Origin: Nocardia sp. NBC_00565
GTDB taxonomy: Bacteria; Actinomycetota; Actinomycetes; Mycobacteriales; Mycobacteriaceae
NCBI RefSeq assembly: GCF_036345915.1
Contig: NZ_CP107785.1
Coordinates: 3,348,001-3,412,000, forward strand
Direction: 5' to 3'
DNA: 64,000 nucleotides
Shown here in pieces: positions 55,122 to 64,000 of the stretch (positions are counted from its first letter, which is position 1; every line of letters starts with the position of its first letter). The notes beneath the pieces are model-generated. The model was not told the origin of the DNA, ran no database searches, and saw nothing but the letters and a program-made list of their open reading frames with translations. The position numbers were made by a program, and so were the translations under genes.

Positions 55122-55901
55122 CTAATCCCGCCAGACGGGTGGGCGCTTCTCCAGGAAGGCCGCCATTCCTTCCCGAGCGCCGGGCAGTTGAGCGGCGCCG
55201 GCCATGACTTCCAGGGCGATGGTGTAGGCGTCGGCTTCGGGGCGGTCGAGTTGCGCGTAGAGGGTGCGTTTGCCGAGGGCCTTGCTGGCCCGGCTGCCCC
55301 GAGTGGCGCGGGCGAGCAACTCGTCCACGGCGGTATCCAACTCGGCGTCGGGCACCGCTCGGTTGATCAGGCCCCACTGTTCCGCGGTGCGGGCATCGAT
55401 CGGGTCGCCGGTCAGGGCCAGTTCCATCAGGCGTTTGCGGCCGACGGCGCGGGCCACCGGCACCGCCGGGGTATGGCAGAACCAGCCGCCCTTACCACCC
55501 GGGAGCGCGAAGCCGGCCGACTCGGCGGCGACGGCCAGATCGCACGAGGCCACCAGCTGGCAGCCGGCGGCCGTCGCCAGACCCTGCACCCGCGCGATCA
55601 CCACCTGCGGCACCGACTCGATGGTCGACATGAGCTCGGTGCACAGCGTGAGCAGCTCCCGCATGCCGAGCAGGTCACGAGCGGCGACGTCGGCGAAATC
55701 GTGTCCCGCGGAGAACACCGGCCCGCCCGCCCCGAGCACGATCCCCGTGGCGCCGGTCTCGCCGGCGGCCCGGAACGCGACGAGCAACTCGGCCAGATGT
55801 TCGCTCGACAGCGCATTGCGCCGCTCCGGCCGATTCATGGTGATGCGCACGGTGTCGCCCTCCCGGGCGACCAGCAAATGCCGATACTCCAAGGTGGTCA
55901 T
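55122..55901 (-). CDS. Enoyl-CoA hydratase/isomerase family protein
   Basis: 259 residues from ATG 55901 (TTLEYRHLLVAREGDTVRIT), with GGAGG just before it; 25 extra residues would be added by a start at 55976. Crotonase fold: RITMNRPERRNALSSEHLAE, oxyanion-hole segment FSAGHDFADV and the second hole AAGCQLVASCDLAVAAESAG. The catalytic Glu positions of classical hydratases are not obvious (GGKGGWFCHTPAVPV), so it may act as an isomerase or hydrolase. Fatty-acid or side-chain degradation is the general context. Confidence 0.88.
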   Translation of the reverse strand: MTTLEYRHLLVAREGDTVRITMNRPERRNALSSEHLAELLVAFRAAGETGATGIVLGAGGPVFSAGHDFADVAARDLLGMRELLTLCTELMSTIESVPQVVIARVQGLATAAGCQLVASCDLAVAAESAGFALPGGKGGWFCHTPAVPVARAVGRKRLMELALTGDPIDARTAEQWGLINRAVPDAELDTAVDELLARATRGSRASKALGKRTLYAQLDRPEADAYTIALEVMAGAAQLPGAREGMAAFLEKRPPVWRD

Positions 55902-56080
55902 ACCTCCACGGTAGATCTCCGCGCGCCGCGGGGTGCCGCCGATCAGCGCGATTCCGCTGTGGCAGCGACGCAACACCGATCACAGCCGATTCCCGCTCGT
56001 CGCCCCGGGCCGGCCGGGAGGCGTACGGCCGCTATCAGGCGTGGTTCGTGGCGGTGCTTGCACGGTTCGAGGGTGGCTGA

Positions 56081-57487
56081 CTACCGGTAGCAGTAGGAGT
56101 CGGAGGAGGCGTCGCCGCCCTGGAGGCGCACCTGGTGCACCCGCAGACCTCGAAAGTCCTCGTCGTGCGGGAAGAACGACTCGTCGATGGTCATTCCGCC
56201 GTCGGGATCGGTGTGCATCACGGCCATCCAGGCGCCAACCCCGTCCGGGTAGAACTGGTCGTCCCACGCGCCATAGAGCGAGTTGGTGACGTAGACCCGA
56301 CGACCGTTACGGCTGATCTCGACCATCTGGGGCCCGCCGGCAAGCGGCTGTTTCGGCGCGGCCGGGTGGGCGGTGCGGCCCACGATCCCGCCGAGCCGGA
56401 CCGAACCGGTCTGTTTCGGGTTAGCCGGATCGCGCACGTCGAACTGCTCGAGCTCCCCGGTACCCCAGCACGAGACGTAGAGGTATGCGTCGTCGACCGA
56501 CAGGTCGATATCGCTGACCAGCGGCGGCACCGCGCCGAACGGTTTCAGTGCCGGCGGCAGCAGGTCGGGATCAGCCGGCTCGGCCGGGATGGTGATCACC
56601 TTGTCGACCGCCCACACTCCACCATCGCGGTGCCAACGCCACACGGAGGCCGACAAATCCTCGGTCGAGATCACCACGCCGACGAACCCCCAGGTGGCGT
56701 CCGGATCGTGCGAAGGGCGCAGCTCGAGTGGCATCTGGTACTGCTCCCCGAGATCGATCCGCTGCTGGTGCCGACCGGCGGTGAGGTCCCAGAAGTGGAT
56801 CGCGTGGCCGTACTTGTTGGCCAGCAGCAGCTCCGGCTTCAGCCCGTCCTCGATCATGGACGGGGTGCCCCACTCGCTGCTGATCAGCGTGTTCTGGTTG
56901 AGATGCCACCAGGCGTCGTACGCGAGGTATTGCGGCCCACGGTCGGTCTCCCATTGCCGCAGCACATCGAACGTGCCGTGATCGAGCAGCGCGATCCCGC
57001 CCGGCCCGTCCGATCCGTCTGCCCCGCCGAGGCAGGTCATGAACACACCGTCCGGCCCGCAGTGCAGCGTGTGCGGACGGGAGTAGCCGGCCCTGGCCGC
57101 GAGCTCGGAGCTGTCCACGACCTTGGACAGGGCGGGCTGGCGTGGGTCGGGCTGGGTGTCGAACACGTACAAGCGCGACGAGCGCAGACCCGGCACGATC
57201 AGGTACCGCCGAGCCAGCCCCTCAATGTGGTGGCCCTCGTGCTTCAGTGCGCTGCTGCAGGCGTTCCAGCCGAAATGGTGCAGCTCATTGCCCAGGTGGG
57301 GTACCTCGGTCCAGCCCACCACCCGGCCGTAGGTGTCTGAACCCGGATCCACATCGATTACTGACAGCGCATCCGGCTTCTGTGCCGCGCGGTCGAACGC
57401 AACGACGTATGCGAGCCGCTCCGGTGGCGCGGCAGCCGCCTCCGCTGCGCTCCGATAGAAGGTCGGGTCCATGTCCGAGTGATTCAT
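56081..57487 (-). CDS. Selenium-binding protein / methanethiol oxidase family (SBP56)
   Basis: 468 residues. A beta-propeller with LGNELHHFGWNACSSALKHE at the Cu-binding His region, RPHTLHCGPDGVFMTCLGGA, SEWGTPSMIEDGLKPELL and LYVSCWGTGELEQFDVRDPA. Bacterial members are copper methanethiol oxidases making formaldehyde, H2S and H2O2; others have no assigned activity. The His residues of HHFGWN, RPHT and the C-terminal FPHDEDFRGLRVHQ are candidate metal ligands. Single gene. Confidence 0.92.
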   Translation of the reverse strand: MNHSDMDPTFYRSAAEAAAAPPERLAYVVAFDRAAQKPDALSVIDVDPGSDTYGRVVGWTEVPHLGNELHHFGWNACSSALKHEGHHIEGLARRYLIVPGLRSSRLYVFDTQPDPRQPALSKVVDSSELAARAGYSRPHTLHCGPDGVFMTCLGGADGSDGPGGIALLDHGTFDVLRQWETDRGPQYLAYDAWWHLNQNTLISSEWGTPSMIEDGLKPELLLANKYGHAIHFWDLTAGRHQQRIDLGEQYQMPLELRPSHDPDATWGFVGVVISTEDLSASVWRWHRDGGVWAVDKVITIPAEPADPDLLPPALKPFGAVPPLVSDIDLSVDDAYLYVSCWGTGELEQFDVRDPANPKQTGSVRLGGIVGRTAHPAAPKQPLAGGPQMVEISRNGRRVYVTNSLYGAWDDQFYPDGVGAWMAVMHTDPDGGMTIDESFFPHDEDFRGLRVHQVRLQGGDASSDSYCYR

Positions 57488-57772
57488 TTCCAGCCTCCTT
57501 CATGTCGATGGGCGGAGACCCACACACTTCGCCCGATCCGGCAGGTTCCGAGGTGGGCACTACCCGTGTGGTCACGTGCCGTAATGGCGTGGGCGGGCAC
57601 TAACCAGTCTCGGCCTGTCGACGTAGATCCACCAGCCACCGCTTGGCGCGGTGGCAGAGTGCGCGGTAGGGCGCAGTCGTTTTCCGGGAAGACTGGAAGG
57701 GCGAGTAGGTGACGGGAGTCGAACAGCAAGAGAAGAACGACAAACCGAATTCTTCGCGGAGATGCGCGCCAA

Positions 57773-58249
57773 TTGGTGGAACAGGCAAACGATTCAGACC
57801 TGCCCTGGAACGACTCGACCGAGAAACAACAGGGCCAGAGCATCCGCGGCGTCCTCGAACGGCTCCAAATACTCGACGACCACGACCCATTCATCAAGGG
57901 CGCAGGCGAATTCCGATTCAAGGCAAGAGTCCACACACGCATCAACGGAGACGTTCACTCCGAGACTCGATTGCCCGAGAACGGGCGCTACCACGTATCA
58001 GACAAGCCGGGCCGCAACACGGTGCACATCAACCTACTGCTGTTCGAGGGCTTCGTGGAGAATGACATCGCCATGGAGATCACCGGTATCGAGATGGACA
58101 CATTCGATCCCGACAACAAGCTGCGACCGTGCCGCCGCGTTTTCACCGGCTTGCTGGCAGAATGGTTGGGTTCGATCGGACCGGGTGCTGACCCTATCGA
58201 GCCCGAGGACCTCGGCGACTGGCGATTGCGGTACCTGCACAACATTTGA
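57773..58249 (+). CDS. Hypothetical protein
   Basis: 158 residues from GTG 57773; the start is uncertain as no strong ribosome binding site precedes it. SIRGVLERLQILDDHDPFIK and GAGEFRFKARVHTRINGDVH are followed by FVENDIAMEITGIEMDTFDP then DNKLRPCRRVFTGLLAEWLG. It looks like a globular beta-rich protein. No family recognised. Separated by 69 bp from the methyltransferase downstream. Confidence 0.65.
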   Translation: MVEQANDSDLPWNDSTEKQQGQSIRGVLERLQILDDHDPFIKGAGEFRFKARVHTRINGDVHSETRLPENGRYHVSDKPGRNTVHINLLLFEGFVENDIAMEITGIEMDTFDPDNKLRPCRRVFTGLLAEWLGSIGPGADPIEPEDLGDWRLRYLHNI

Positions 58250-58318
58250 CTTCGCGACTCGTCGTAAATCGATCAGGTTCGGCAGCGTCCGCCGGCCCGA
58301 CTACAGAGGGAGCATCAG

Positions 58319-59137
58319 ATGACCGAATCCGGCCCTGCTGATCTCAAGACGCGGCATCGCGCAATGTGGGCACTGGGCGACTACCCGACCGTCGCCACCG
58401 AAGTCATCCCTGGGCTGGGTCGGCGTCTCGTCGAGGTCTGCCGTATCGGCCCGGGTCAGCGCGTGCTGGACATTGCGGCCGGATCCGGGAATGCAGCGAT
58501 CCCGGCCGCGGAGACCGGTGCGGACGTCGTTGCGAGCGACCTCACGCCGGAGCTGTTCGACGCGGGCCGGCGTCTCGCCGCCGCCCGGGGCGTCGACCTG
58601 CAGTGGCAGGAAGCCGACGCCGAGGCATTGCCCTATGCCGATGCCGAATTCGACGCCGTGATCTCATGCGTGGGCGTCATGTTCGCGCCGTTCCACCGGG
58701 CGGCCGCGGACGAACTGGTGCGCGTCACCAAGCCGGGTGGCACGATCGGGCTGATCAACTGGACACCCACCGGATTCATCGGGCAGATGTTCGCCACGAT
58801 GAAACCGTTCGCTGCGCCGCCCCCGCCCGGTGCGCTGCCGCCACCGATGTGGGGCGACGAGACGCATGTCCGGTCGCTCTTGGGCGACCGCGTCACCGAC
58901 CTGGAGCTGCGGCGCGAAAACGCGGTCATCGATCGTTTCGCCGACGGCGCCGAGTTCCGCGACTTCTTCAAGGCCTACTACGGACCGACGGTCGCCGTGT
59001 ACAAGGCCATTGCCGCAGAACCCGACCGGATCGCGCGGTTGGACCGGGAACTCGCGGATCTCGCCTCCCAACACGACCTGGGCAACGGGCGGATGGAGTG
59101 GGAGTACCTCTTGGTCACCGCACGCCGATCGGCCTGA
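58319..59137 (+). CDS. Class I SAM methyltransferase (UbiE-like)
   Basis: 272 residues. GQRVLDIAAGSGNAAIPAAE is the SAM loop, VVASDLTPELFDAGRRLAAA the adenosine site, and FDAVISCVGVMFAPFHRAAA the post-II region, with RVTKPGGTIGLINWTPTGFI. The C-terminal part (FADGAEFRDFFKAYYGPTVA) would shape the acceptor pocket. The family methylates small metabolites or quinone-like acceptors; the substrate is unknown. Good start, no strict operon. Confidence 0.88.
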   Translation: MTESGPADLKTRHRAMWALGDYPTVATEVIPGLGRRLVEVCRIGPGQRVLDIAAGSGNAAIPAAETGADVVASDLTPELFDAGRRLAAARGVDLQWQEADAEALPYADAEFDAVISCVGVMFAPFHRAAADELVRVTKPGGTIGLINWTPTGFIGQMFATMKPFAAPPPPGALPPPMWGDETHVRSLLGDRVTDLELRRENAVIDRFADGAEFRDFFKAYYGPTVAVYKAIAAEPDRIARLDRELADLASQHDLGNGRMEWEYLLVTARRSA

Positions 59138-59148
59138 CCTGGTCATAT

Positions 59149-59538
59149 GGCGTTGGCCGGACCACCGCTTCGACCTGCGGACGGGAACGACGACGAACAG
59201 GCTCGATGAGACGAACATCGAGTTCCCCAGTGTCGACTCCCGTATGATGGGACGGCCGCACCGCTACTCCTACAACATGAGCTTGGGCAACGAACCCACC
59301 CTGCTGTTCGACGGACTGGTGCGGTTCGACTCGGCAACAGGAGCCAAGCAGGAACACAAGTTCGGTCCAGGCCGCTGGGGCGCCGAGGCCCCGTTCGCGC
59401 CACGCGACGGATCGACGAGCGAAACCGATGGTCGCCTCAGGCCCGCTGGCACGAGTATTGCTGCCACAGCGCGTTCCGTCCGGCTTCCACGCCTGCCGGG
59501 TACGCGATGACCAGCTCGCGCAGGGGCACACGCGCTGA
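59149..59538 (+). pseudogene. Carotenoid oxygenase (RPE65-type) C-terminal fragment
   Basis: HRFDLRTGTTTNRLDETNIE and FPSVDSRMMGRPHRYSYNMS, then LVRFDSATGAKQEHKFGPGR and FAPRDGSTSETDG, are blades of a carotenoid/lignostilbene dioxygenase. After a gap and a frame change the last residues are RVLLPQRVPSGFHACRV. The N-terminal two thirds and three of the four Fe-binding His are missing; the final one is probably in PSGFH. Confidence 0.75.
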
Positions 59539-59727
59539 GGGCCGCACCCACCCCAAGTGCAACCCAGTCGGTGGCGCAGGTCGAGCACATCCCCATTGCA
59601 TTCGATGTCCGCGGCCACACCGGGGAAGTACATGGAATGTTCCTGCGCACATCGACGGCGGCCCCGGTGAGCATGACGATTAGACCGTATGGCGACAGTG
59701 TTCTGGACCACACAGAAGGAGTTCACG

Positions 59728-60672
59728 ATGCCCACTACCGCATATGGCGCCACGACCACAGCGGCCGAGATCGTCGCCGACGTCGATCTGCACGGCCGCC
59801 GTGCCATCGTCACCGGCGCGAGTTCGGGGATCGGCACCGAAACCGCCCGTGTGCTGGCCTCGGCCGGCGCCGAAGTAACCCTGGCGGTGCGAAAGATCGA
59901 GGCCGGTAGGAAAGTCGCAGACGAGATCGCCGAGAAGCTGCCTGCCGGGACGGGTGCGGTGCACGTGGCACGGCTGGATCTGGCCGATCCGAGGTCGGTG
60001 GCCGATTTCGAGCATGCCTGGGCCGGACCGCTGCACATCCTGGTCAACAACGCCGGCGTGATGGCCCTGCCGCAGCTCACCCGCACCCCGGCCGGGTATG
60101 AAATGCAATTCGCTACCAATCATCTCGGTCATTTCGCATTGACTACCGGCCTACACCGGTGGCTGGCCGACGCCGACGGTGCCCGAGTGGTGAGTGTCGC
60201 CTCGATCGGACACCTCTTCTCCCCAGTAGTCTTCGACGACCTGCATTACCGGTTCCGTCCCTATGACAGGTGGACGTCCTACGGTCAGTCCAAGTCAGCC
60301 AACGTTTTGTTCGCCGTCGGCGCCGCACAGCGCTGGGCCGACGACGGCATCACCGTCAATGCGCTCATGCCCGGCAACGTCGCCAGCACCGAACTCGCGC
60401 GGCACATGAGCCCCGGCGATCTCGAGGCCTTCGGAGAACAAACCGAACTGGGGCTGCCGCCGGTGAAGACCATCGAGCAAGGTGCCGCCACCTCGGTGTT
60501 GCTCGCCGCCAGCCCCGACGTGCAGGGCGTCACCGGTTGCTACTACGAGGACTGCGCTCCGGCCCCCCGGGTCAGTGAACGTGCTGGCCACACCGGTGGG
60601 GTCGCGCCCTACGCGCTCGACCCGGACAACGCAGAGCGCCTTTGGCAGATCTCCGAGGAACTCACCCGATGA
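59728..60672 (+). CDS. SDR family NAD(P)-dependent oxidoreductase
   Basis: 314 residues from ATG 59728 with AAGGAG upstream (the TTG-type longer frame begins at 59689). AIVTGASSGIGTETARVLAS, LVNNAGVMALPQL, and YGQSKSANVLFAVGAAQRWA for the catalytic Tyr and Lys. It is the retinol-dehydrogenase-like group with a C-terminal extension (SERAGHTGGVAPYALDPDNA). It lies directly after the carotenoid oxygenase remnant, which may once have supplied its aldehyde substrate. Confidence 0.92.
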   Translation: MPTTAYGATTTAAEIVADVDLHGRRAIVTGASSGIGTETARVLASAGAEVTLAVRKIEAGRKVADEIAEKLPAGTGAVHVARLDLADPRSVADFEHAWAGPLHILVNNAGVMALPQLTRTPAGYEMQFATNHLGHFALTTGLHRWLADADGARVVSVASIGHLFSPVVFDDLHYRFRPYDRWTSYGQSKSANVLFAVGAAQRWADDGITVNALMPGNVASTELARHMSPGDLEAFGEQTELGLPPVKTIEQGAATSVLLAASPDVQGVTGCYYEDCAPAPRVSERAGHTGGVAPYALDPDNAERLWQISEELTR

Positions 60673-60695
60673 CTCGAGGTTGATTTGAGATCGCC

Positions 60696-60998
60696 ATGCT
60701 AATGGCGGTATCCCGCCCGTCGAACGGTTCGTGCCAAAAGGCAGTCAACTGGGTGCTGTGCGCAGGCGTTGCGATCGTGTTGTGCACCACGATGGTGATC
60801 GCCGCCAGCGAGCACGTCGCACACCGCGAACACACGTTTCACCGCCGCGTCACACGCACCTGGGCCGTCCTGACCATTGCCTGCGCTGCCCTCGGCGTGG
60901 CTCGGCCGGCACCTCTGGTCCTCGGCTTGATACTGGTCGCGATCCTCGGCGTCCCGTGGGGCCTCGCAGTAGCCCATCGAATCCAGGAAGGAATGCCC
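60696..60998 (+). other. In-frame hydrophobic segment upstream of the NTF2-like gene
   Basis: The frame from ATG 60696 encodes ~100 residues with two or three hydrophobic segments (VNWVLCAGVAIVLCTTMVIA, TWAVLTIACAALGV, PLVLGLILVAILGVPWGLAV) and leads without a stop into the NTF2-like protein. It may be a genuine membrane-anchored fusion, or the remnant of a small membrane protein (DUF6069-like) whose stop was lost. Confidence 0.45.
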
Positions 60999-61466
60999 AT
61001 GCGTATGCACAAGGTGGTATCACCGGCAGAAGCCGCCGACCGCTTGGCTATCCGCGAACTGTTCGACGCCTACGCCCATTGCGCCGACCACCGCGACGCC
61101 ACAGGACAGCTGTCGCTGTTCACCACGGACGCACGGTTGATCGTCTACATGGACGCCCGATCCGACCAGCCGACCCAGGACCTCCGTGGCCATGAGCAAA
61201 TCATGCCGGTCTTCGAAAATCTCCGGAGCTACCGGACCACAACGCATTTCAACGGTCAAAGCACCATCCACCTCGACGGCGACCGGGCCACCGGCGAGTC
61301 CTACTGCCTGGCCCACCACCTGTACGACGTCGACGGCCAGCGCACCCTGATGGTGGCCTCCCTCCGCTACCTCGACCAGTTCGCCAAACAGGCTAACGGC
61401 TCATGGATGTTCGCCGAACGCAGGCTGATGGTCGACTGGACCGAAACGCGCCCGTCCAACCCCTGA
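60999..61466 (+). CDS. SnoaL-like/NTF2-fold protein
   Basis: 155 residues from ATG 60999, behind GGAAGGAATGCCC (ATG 60993 and 61005 are alternatives). ADRLAIRELFDAYAHCADHR, LFTTDARLIVYMDAR and SYRTTTHFNGQSTIHLDGDR are typical of the NTF2-like family that carries a small-molecule pocket in a curved sheet. It could also be the C-terminal half of a longer ORF from 60696. Confidence 0.75.
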   Translation: MRMHKVVSPAEAADRLAIRELFDAYAHCADHRDATGQLSLFTTDARLIVYMDARSDQPTQDLRGHEQIMPVFENLRSYRTTTHFNGQSTIHLDGDRATGESYCLAHHLYDVDGQRTLMVASLRYLDQFAKQANGSWMFAERRLMVDWTETRPSNP

Positions 61467-61535
61467 ATCGGTGGACCCCCACCTCTCACCCCGGTGGCTG
61501 TTTCGAAACGCCCGGGACGCGCCGAAGAGCGCGAG

Positions 61536-62771
61536 CTAGCCGATTTCGACGACTCGCGCCCACGCCGGTGGTCTGTCCGGAACGTAATCGGAATCGCCTT
61601 CGCGCCACGAAGGGGCCCGGCGGAACAAGCCCACGACAGTGCGGCACCACGGCTTGGTCTCGGGCCAGGGCGTCTGACCGTCGGTGAGGACCACGACGAC
61701 GTCCGGGCGGGGTTGGGCGCGAAGGGCGGTGGCGAAGCCTGTGCGTAGGTCGGTTCCGCCACCGCCCACCAGCGGTATGCCCTCGGCCGCGCACAGCGGG
61801 TGCGCGATCCGGGCGGCCGCGTCGCAGATCAACACGGTGAGCAGGTCGCGGCGGCCGCTTGCCGCGCGGCTGATGGCAGTCACTTCGAGCAGGGCGCTGC
61901 CGAGTTCGGCGTCGCTGACCGAACCGGAGGTATCGATGATCACGCTGACGCGGGGCGGCGTGCGCCGCAGGCTAGGCAGGATGACGCCGGGCACACCGGC
62001 CGCGCGTCGCGCGGGCCGGCCATAGGTGTAGTCCTCGCCGACCCCGGGCGCGGAGACGGCCGCGCGAAGTGCCGCGCCGAGCAGGTCGCGCCACGGCTGC
62101 GGTGGATGGAATGCTTCCTGCGCCCAGCGCCGCCATCCTTCGGGCACGTTGCCCGGGCGGCCGATGATCCCCTGCGCCACCCGGAAGCGCACGCCGTCGC
62201 GTTGCTGTTCGCTGAGTCCGTCCGCGCCGAGCGGCCCCAGCTCCCATTCGCGTTCCAGGCCGTCGGCGCCGCTGCCGCAATCGAGCCACGCCATGCCCGG
62301 GGTGTAGGTCCCGAACCGGAACTCCCGCAGGTACTCCTCCATGAGTTTGCCTGCGGGCAAGTCGATGTCGGCGGGCAGGATCGCGCCCTCCGGGCGGACC
62401 AGTCCGTCGCCGAAGATGTCGTCGTTGATCTCGAAGTCCGCGGCGATATTCATGCGCAGCCGTTCCCCAGGGCCGCTCAGTTCGTGCTCGCGGGCGAAGC
62501 GCTCTCCGCGGCCGTGATGGTCGCGCAGCAGGTGCGAGACCTCGTGCACCAAGACCCCGGCCAATTCCTCGACGGGCATGCTGTCCACGAACGCGGGCGA
62601 AACGTAGCAGCGCCAGTACCGGTCCACACTCATCGTCGGGACGCGGCGCGATTCGACGATGTGCAGAGCGAAAAGGGCGGTCGCCAGGTAAGGCCGGACT
62701 CGGACGGCGTACAGCCGGGCGGCGAAGAGCTTTTCCAGATCCAGTTTCTGATCCGCTGCGGGCACAGTCAT
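61536..62771 (-). CDS. VWA-like domain protein with metallopeptidase-like N-terminus
   Basis: 411 residues from ATG 62771; the frame to 62954 overlaps the ATPase gene and is rejected. The N-terminal half has VLVHEVSHLLRDHHGRGERF (HExxH-like with a following His) as in the DUF2201 putative metallopeptidase domain. The C-terminal half is a VWA-like fold with the metal site VSVIIDTSGSVSDAELG (DxSxS) and GGGGTDLRTG. Its ATG overlaps the stop of the MoxR-like gene by 4 bp. MoxR-VWA pairs act as chaperone or metal-insertion systems for specific enzymes; the client is unknown. Confidence 0.9.
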   Translation of the reverse strand: MTVPAADQKLDLEKLFAARLYAVRVRPYLATALFALHIVESRRVPTMSVDRYWRCYVSPAFVDSMPVEELAGVLVHEVSHLLRDHHGRGERFAREHELSGPGERLRMNIAADFEINDDIFGDGLVRPEGAILPADIDLPAGKLMEEYLREFRFGTYTPGMAWLDCGSGADGLEREWELGPLGADGLSEQQRDGVRFRVAQGIIGRPGNVPEGWRRWAQEAFHPPQPWRDLLGAALRAAVSAPGVGEDYTYGRPARRAAGVPGVILPSLRRTPPRVSVIIDTSGSVSDAELGSALLEVTAISRAASGRRDLLTVLICDAAARIAHPLCAAEGIPLVGGGGTDLRTGFATALRAQPRPDVVVVLTDGQTPWPETKPWCRTVVGLFRRAPSWREGDSDYVPDRPPAWARVVEIG

Positions 62772-64000
62772 CGGCGCGCCTGCACGAGATCGGCGGCGCG
62801 ATCCGCGCGCTGCGACACCGACACCACGCCCGCCAGCTTCTCGATCGACGCCGGCACCTCCCAATTCTCCTGGCGCAGTGTGGCGAGCGTGGTCGCGGGG
62901 ACGACCACCAGATCCGGCGCCCCGGTTTCGATCGCCCTGACCAGCAGCACCCACGCCGCATCCCAGCGGGATCGCTCCGGGCGCTTACGCACCGCCGCGA
63001 CCACACCGTCGAGCGCGGCCTGGCGCAGATCCCCGCGCTCGGGCAGCTCAGCGCCCGCCGGATCGCCCAGCAGCGTCTCGGGGTCCGGGAGGTCCATCCG
63101 GTCCAGGCTGGTCAGCAGCTCGAAACCCGGGCCATCCCCGACCGCGCCCCGGACCAGCAGCGACAGCACATCCCTGGACGACCCCGCGGCGGTGGCGAAT
63201 GCGATCAACCGCAGCGTCATCTCCCAACTGCGAGGCGAAGCCCAGGCGCCACCCCGGCGCGCTTCACTGCTCGGCATCTGATGCACGAGCTTCGGGCGCG
63301 CCGCGAGCAGCACACACACCGCGCGACGCGCGAACGCCACTGCCTCCGTGAGCTTTTCCGGGTCGAGCCGCGGCAGTGTCGCGTGCGGCCAGGTACCGCC
63401 GAGACCCCGCACGACCACATCGTGATCGTGCACCCATTGCAGGTGCACGAACCGATTGGCCAGCGGCGGGCTCAGCTCCCAGCCATCGGCCGCCGACGAG
63501 CGCGGATTGGCTGCCGCCACGATCCGGACGCCGGGCGGCAGCTTCAGTGAACCGATCCGCCGCTCCAGCACGAGCCGCAGCAGGGCAGCCTGCACGGCGG
63601 GCGGCGCGGTGGACAGCTCGTCGAGGAACAGCAGCCCCCGGCCCGCCCGGACCAATCGCACCGCCCAGTCCGGTGGAGCCATCGGAACACCGTGCTCCGC
63701 CGGGTCGTCGCCGACGATGGGCAGACCCGAAAAGTCCGACGGCTCATGCACGCTCGCGATCACCGTGGTCAGCGGAAGATCCAGGGATTGGGCGAGTTGC
63801 GTCAGGGCCGCGGTCTTACCGATTCCCGGCTCACCCCACAACAGCACCGGCAGGTCGGCGGCCACCGCCAGGGTGAGGGCCTCCAGTTGGGTGTTGGGCC
63901 ACGGTTCAGTGGTGGCCTCGCCGAGCAGGGTCAGCAGATCGGCGGCGATGTCGAGCTGGGAAGCGTGATCCGCAGCGGTGTGAGCCGCGGGGGCAATGAG
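62768..64000 (-). CDS. MoxR-like AAA+ ATPase (5' end beyond the window)
   Basis: The open frame runs from the right edge (LIAPAAHTAADHASQ at 64000) to 62768, so the start lies outside. Walker A LLWGEPGIGKTAALTQLAQS, Walker B GLLFLDELSTAPPAVQAALL, sensor 1 VRIVAAANPRSSAADGWELS, and LSPPLANRFVHL as the arginine-finger region. The MoxR/RavA clade of AAA+ ATPases is normally encoded beside a VWA protein, as here with the translationally coupled 61536-62771 gene. Partial, at least 410 residues visible. Confidence 0.92.
   Translation of the reverse strand, partial: LIAPAAHTAADHASQLDIAADLLTLLGEATTEPWPNTQLEALTLAVAADLPVLLWGEPGIGKTAALTQLAQSLDLPLTTVIASVHEPSDFSGLPIVGDDPAEHGVPMAPPDWAVRLVRAGRGLLFLDELSTAPPAVQAALLRLVLERRIGSLKLPPGVRIVAAANPRSSAADGWELSPPLANRFVHLQWVHDHDVVVRGLGGTWPHATLPRLDPEKLTEAVAFARRAVCVLLAARPKLVHQMPSSEARRGGAWASPRSWEMTLRLIAFATAAGSSRDVLSLLVRGAVGDGPGFELLTSLDRMDLPDPETLLGDPAGAELPERGDLRQAALDGVVAAVRKRPERSRWDAAWVLLVRAIETGAPDLVVVPATTLATLRQENWEVPASIEKLAGVVSVSQRADRAADLVQARR

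Noticed and set aside
54843..56090. 415-codon plus-strand ORF opposite the enoyl-CoA hydratase
   Set aside because: Runs through the antisense of a clear crotonase; His/Arg/Gly-rich with no family pattern.
61800..63281. 493-codon plus-strand ORF opposite the VWA/MoxR genes
   Set aside because: Antisense of two well-supported coupled genes.

Overview
The window is GC-rich actinobacterial DNA, most likely from a Nocardia-like member of the Mycobacteriales. The reasons are the high third-position GC, GTG/TTG starts, a CYP51 with its heme Cys at residue 394 as in the mycobacterial enzyme, a Nocardia-type carboxylic acid reductase, an MmpL/MMPL exporter, F420-type oxidoreductases and mycobacterial-style lipoproteins. 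No tRNA, rRNA, CRISPR array or intact insertion sequence was found. All family calls come from motifs and remembered homologues; no search was run.

Layout. 0-7.6 kb: a membrane protein, an SRPBCC protein, a PolA-like polymerase, an ISL3 transposase remnant, a secreted endoglycoceramidase-type GH5, a methyltransferase and a decayed LuxR/AfsR-type ATPase regulator ending at a large hairpin. 8-21 kb: an aldehyde dehydrogenase, an MMPL exporter with an operator array, a NarL-type two-component pair, a multi-TM Ser/Thr kinase, a SnoaL/TetR divergent pair with two operators, a GNAT-AAA ATPase (frameshifted in its GNAT part) and a SigF/SigB-type sigma factor. 21-23.4 kb: two divergent sets of tiny membrane-protein genes served by a pair of 47-bp inverted promoter/operator copies. 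23.7-31.5 kb: the cyp51 locus (cyp51, SDR, cyp123-like P450, [3Fe-4S] ferredoxin, CMD-family protein, LLM oxidoreductase), closely resembling the Rv0763c-Rv0771 neighbourhood of M. tuberculosis, with several broken members. 31.5-38.4 kb: an FprB-like ferredoxin/ferredoxin reductase, a glycosyltransferase-methyltransferase-alpha/alpha-barrel operon, a second methyltransferase and fragments of a P450 and a FadD. 38.5-45.4 kb: a secreted beta-propeller, then a gene graveyard. 45.4-49.6 kb: carboxylic acid reductase with a flavin reductase. 49.8-64 kb: more fragments, a Tat-type cupin, two tandem DUF3558-like membrane-anchored proteins, membrane proteins, enoyl-CoA hydratase, selenium-binding protein, methyltransferase, SDR, an NTF2-like protein and a VWA/MoxR pair running off the right end.

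How it works together. Five copies of a TGTCCAGACA-type operator lie at 26.7, 29.35, 29.5, 33.2 and 37.1 kb. They sit next to cyp51, the cyp123-like operon, the SDR/CMD/LLM genes, the FprB-like reductase with the glycosyltransferase operon, and the second methyltransferase. This predicts one regulon in which FprB-like reductase and ferredoxin feed electrons to CYP51/CYP123, and a glycosyl/methyl-transferase set acts on a related lipid or glycolipid. The only TetR candidate in this block is reduced to a 55-residue N-terminus/C-terminus fusion.

The most unusual global trait is the density of deletion scars. More than fifteen genes keep recognisable ends or segments but have lost their middles or a terminus, several in frame, and no intact transposon is present. 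This points to active genome decay by deletion, with misassembly as the alternative to exclude.
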